NCBI GenBank assembly: GCA_021324715.1
Contig: JAJPIN010000059.1
Location: 1 to 5,529 of the forward strand
Origin: Nitrososphaeria archaeon
GTDB lineage: Archaea > Thermoproteota > Nitrososphaeria > Nitrososphaerales > Nitrososphaeraceae
Direction of reading: 5' to 3'
DNA: 5,529 bases
The notes beneath the pieces are model-generated. The model did not search any database. It worked only from the letters and a program-made list of their open reading frames with translations, and was not told where the DNA came from. Positions 4,985-5,529 of the stretch are shown piece after piece; the stretch's first letter is position 1, and every line of letters begins with the position of its first letter. The position numbers were made by a program, and so were the translations under genes.

Positions 4985-5077
4985 ATGCAGAAAAATAATC
5001 AAAAGATTATAAATGCAATACTCAAAATCTTCTGCACTACCGATAAAAGACCGTGCGGTACAGTCAGAAGTCTATAA
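4985..5077 (+). CDS. Possible 30-residue small protein
   Basis: An ATG at 4985 opens 30 codons, basic overall, with MQKNNQKIINAILKIF as a possible amphipathic helix followed by a tail containing two Cys. A TATA-like TTTTATTATATTAT (4961-4974) lies about 11-24 bases before the ATG, slightly close. The 3' half coincides with the hairpin at 5029-5070, which may mean that the hairpin rather than the ORF is the functional element. No family is recognised. Confidence 0.2.
   Translation: MQKNNQKIINAILKIFCTTDKRPCGTVRSL
5007..5070 (+). promoter_or_regulatory. TATA box followed by a two-part hairpin
   Basis: TTATAAAT (5007-5014) is a good TATA box. Beyond it CTTCTG (5029-5034) pairs with CAGAAG (5065-5070), and inside that TACCG (5038-5042) pairs with CGGTA (5056-5060), leaving a 13-base loop. 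An AT-rich stretch follows (5071-5088). The predicted start near 5037 lies within the repeat, so it may be an operator over a start site. If transcription begins further upstream it could be a small RNA or terminator hairpin ahead of the gene at 5162. Confidence 0.3.
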
Positions 5078-5131
5078 TAATTTTACTTAACTTAGTTCCA
5101 GATTGGCGAAGAAAAAATATCAAGTTAACCT

Positions 5132-5145
5132 CTTAATAAATTTTA
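5132..5145 (+). promoter_or_regulatory. TATA box of the disrupted exported-protein gene
   Basis: CTTAATAAATTTTA is centred about 24-25 bases before the ATG at 5162, predicting a leaderless transcript that starts at or next to that ATG. It fixes the intended start codon and so makes the downstream frame change easier to trust. Confidence 0.5.
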
Positions 5146-5161
5146 GAGCTGCTAACTACAC

Positions 5162-5379
5162 ATGACAAACAAAGGACACTCGCACTATTATTGGCACTAG
5201 CAATAAGCACAATGCTGAGCGGTATCTTGGCAATCCACACGACGGCTGTTTTTGCTCAGGGTAATGTTACTCAAGCAGGAAATTAAACTGGTAACAAAAC
5301 AGGAAGCCAGTCATCGGCAGCAAATTCATCAACTCCTTCATCAGCGTCTGGACAGCAATCAGGCTCACCAGGATATTAA
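5162..5379 (+). pseudogene. Disrupted small exported Ser/Gln/Asn-rich protein
   Basis: From the ATG at 5162 the frame ends after 12 codons. The next frame over, however, reads a textbook signal peptide: RTLALLLALAISTMLSG then ILAIHTTAVFAQG, with cleavage after VFA. It continues NVTQAGN, meets TAA at 5284-5286, and then stays open for 30 more codons (TGNKTGSQSSAANSS...GSPGY) to TAA at 5377-5379. One extra A in the A-runs at 5167-5173 would join the ATG to the signal peptide as MTNKRTLAL; a C at 5284 would make the stop CAA (Gln) and give NQTGNKTG, matching the surrounding Asn-x-Thr sequons. The repaired product would have 72 residues, a small, probably glycosylated surface protein of a kind common in ammonia-oxidising archaea. 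Promoter and T-run terminator are still present, so decay is recent or the lesions are sequencing errors. A shorter product from TTG at 5191 (31 residues) is possible. Confidence 0.6.
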
Positions 5380-5406
5380 ATTAAGTGGGATTTAATTAAA
5401 TTCCAA

Positions 5407-5413
5407 TTTTTTT
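5407..5413 (+). terminator. T-run terminator after the disrupted gene
   Basis: Seven consecutive T residues lie 28 bases past the final TAA of the disrupted exported-protein gene, with no strong hairpin before them. T-runs of this kind are the usual archaeal intrinsic terminator. Confidence 0.5.
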
Positions 5414-5470
5414 GTGAAGTTCAAGCTTAATAACCAAACATTTTACTAAAGCATGTCTATATAATGTAAT

Positions 5471-5529
5471 ATGAAATTTAGCAAGATTGTAGAAACTTCC
5501 TTATATTCATCCAATTTAGAAGACATGAA
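5471..5529 (+). CDS. VOC/glyoxalase superfamily protein, N-terminal fragment
   Basis: The window ends 19 codons into a gene beginning MKFSKIVETSLYSSNLEDM. This matches the opening strand and loop of the vicinal oxygen chelate fold (glyoxalase I, bleomycin-resistance and extradiol dioxygenase superfamily). There a hydrophobic strand of the type IVETSLYSSN, which can carry the first metal ligand (Glu8 is a candidate), is followed by Asp-Leu-x-x-Met/Ala and a helix with the FY..LG motif, here outside the window. An in-frame TAA at 5462-5464 makes 5471 the first possible start, and the family typically begins this close to the first strand. TTTTACTAAA (about 5440-5449) is a possible TATA box; there is no ribosome-binding site. 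The specific reaction cannot be told from 19 residues. Confidence 0.7.
   Translation, partial: MKFSKIVETSLYSSNLEDM

Larger units (their letters stand above)
4549..5161. other. 613-base region without a convincing long gene
   Basis: The left end carries the promoter of the minus-strand gene at 4548. The rest holds a good plus-strand TATA box (4684-4692), a 32-codon ORF (4736-4834), crossing inverted repeats (4825-4883), a 30-codon ORF (4985-5077) with a TATA-like stretch before it, a second TATA box (5007-5014), a hairpin (5029-5070), and the promoter of the gene at 5162. The amount of promoter-like and paired sequence suggests small transcripts or decayed genes rather than inert spacer, but nothing here is proven. 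Confidence 0.5.

Noticed and set aside
5284..5286. TAA as a recoded or read-through codon
   Set aside because: No known archaeal recoding uses TAA in this way, and the frameshift upstream in the same gene makes simple decay or sequence error the easier explanation.
1..5529. CRISPR array, tRNA, rRNA, insertion sequence or defence system
   Set aside because: No regularly spaced direct repeats, cloverleaf, rRNA-like stretch, transposase motif or recognisable defence domain was found on either strand; the inverted repeats present are single and short.

Overview
The window looks like an AT-rich chromosomal stretch from an ammonia-oxidising archaeon of the Nitrososphaeria (Thaumarchaeota), probably of the Nitrososphaera/Nitrosocosmicus type. 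The signs are a secreted archaeal PsbP-like protein, two small archaeal winged-helix regulators, short exported proteins with N-glycosylation sequons, TATA-like boxes about 25-35 bases before start codons (short-leader or leaderless transcription), and few Shine-Dalgarno sequences. This assignment is inference from protein style; there is no rRNA or tRNA in the window to confirm it.

Layout. At the left edge a possible gene runs leftwards out of the window (1-43, minus). It diverges from a translationally coupled pair of three-helix membrane proteins (194-508 and 501-845, plus) that look like diverged paralogues of each other. The second converges on a helix-turn-helix regulator (879-1235, minus). 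After a 319-base gap with one weak small ORF come two minus-strand genes: a PsbP-like exported protein with a methionine/histidine-rich patch (1555-2169) and a complete aldo/keto reductase with an intact catalytic tetrad (2255-3067). The reductase diverges from a 72-residue single-helix membrane protein (3240-3458, plus). Two more minus-strand genes follow: an HTH_45-like winged-helix protein (3658-3933) and a membrane-anchored extracytoplasmic protein of unknown function (4135-4548).

The right part (4549-5161) has no convincing long gene, but it holds good promoter-like sequences, two tiny ORFs and two groups of inverted repeats. Beyond it lies a small exported Ser/Gln/Asn-rich protein gene (5162-5379) that appears broken twice: one base is missing near the start, and an in-frame TAA falls just after the signal peptide. 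The window ends inside the start of a VOC/glyoxalase-superfamily gene (5471 onward, plus).

Most genes appear to be single transcription units with their own promoters; the only clear operon is the coupled membrane pair. I see no pathway linking the genes. The common theme is cell-surface or membrane proteins interleaved with small DNA-binding regulators and two metabolic enzymes (AKR and VOC) that often handle reactive carbonyls. I found no CRISPR array, insertion sequence, tRNA or defence system. The observations most worth checking are the doubly disrupted surface-protein gene, the paralogous coupled membrane pair, the crossing inverted repeats at 4825-4883, and the operator-like palindromes at promoters.
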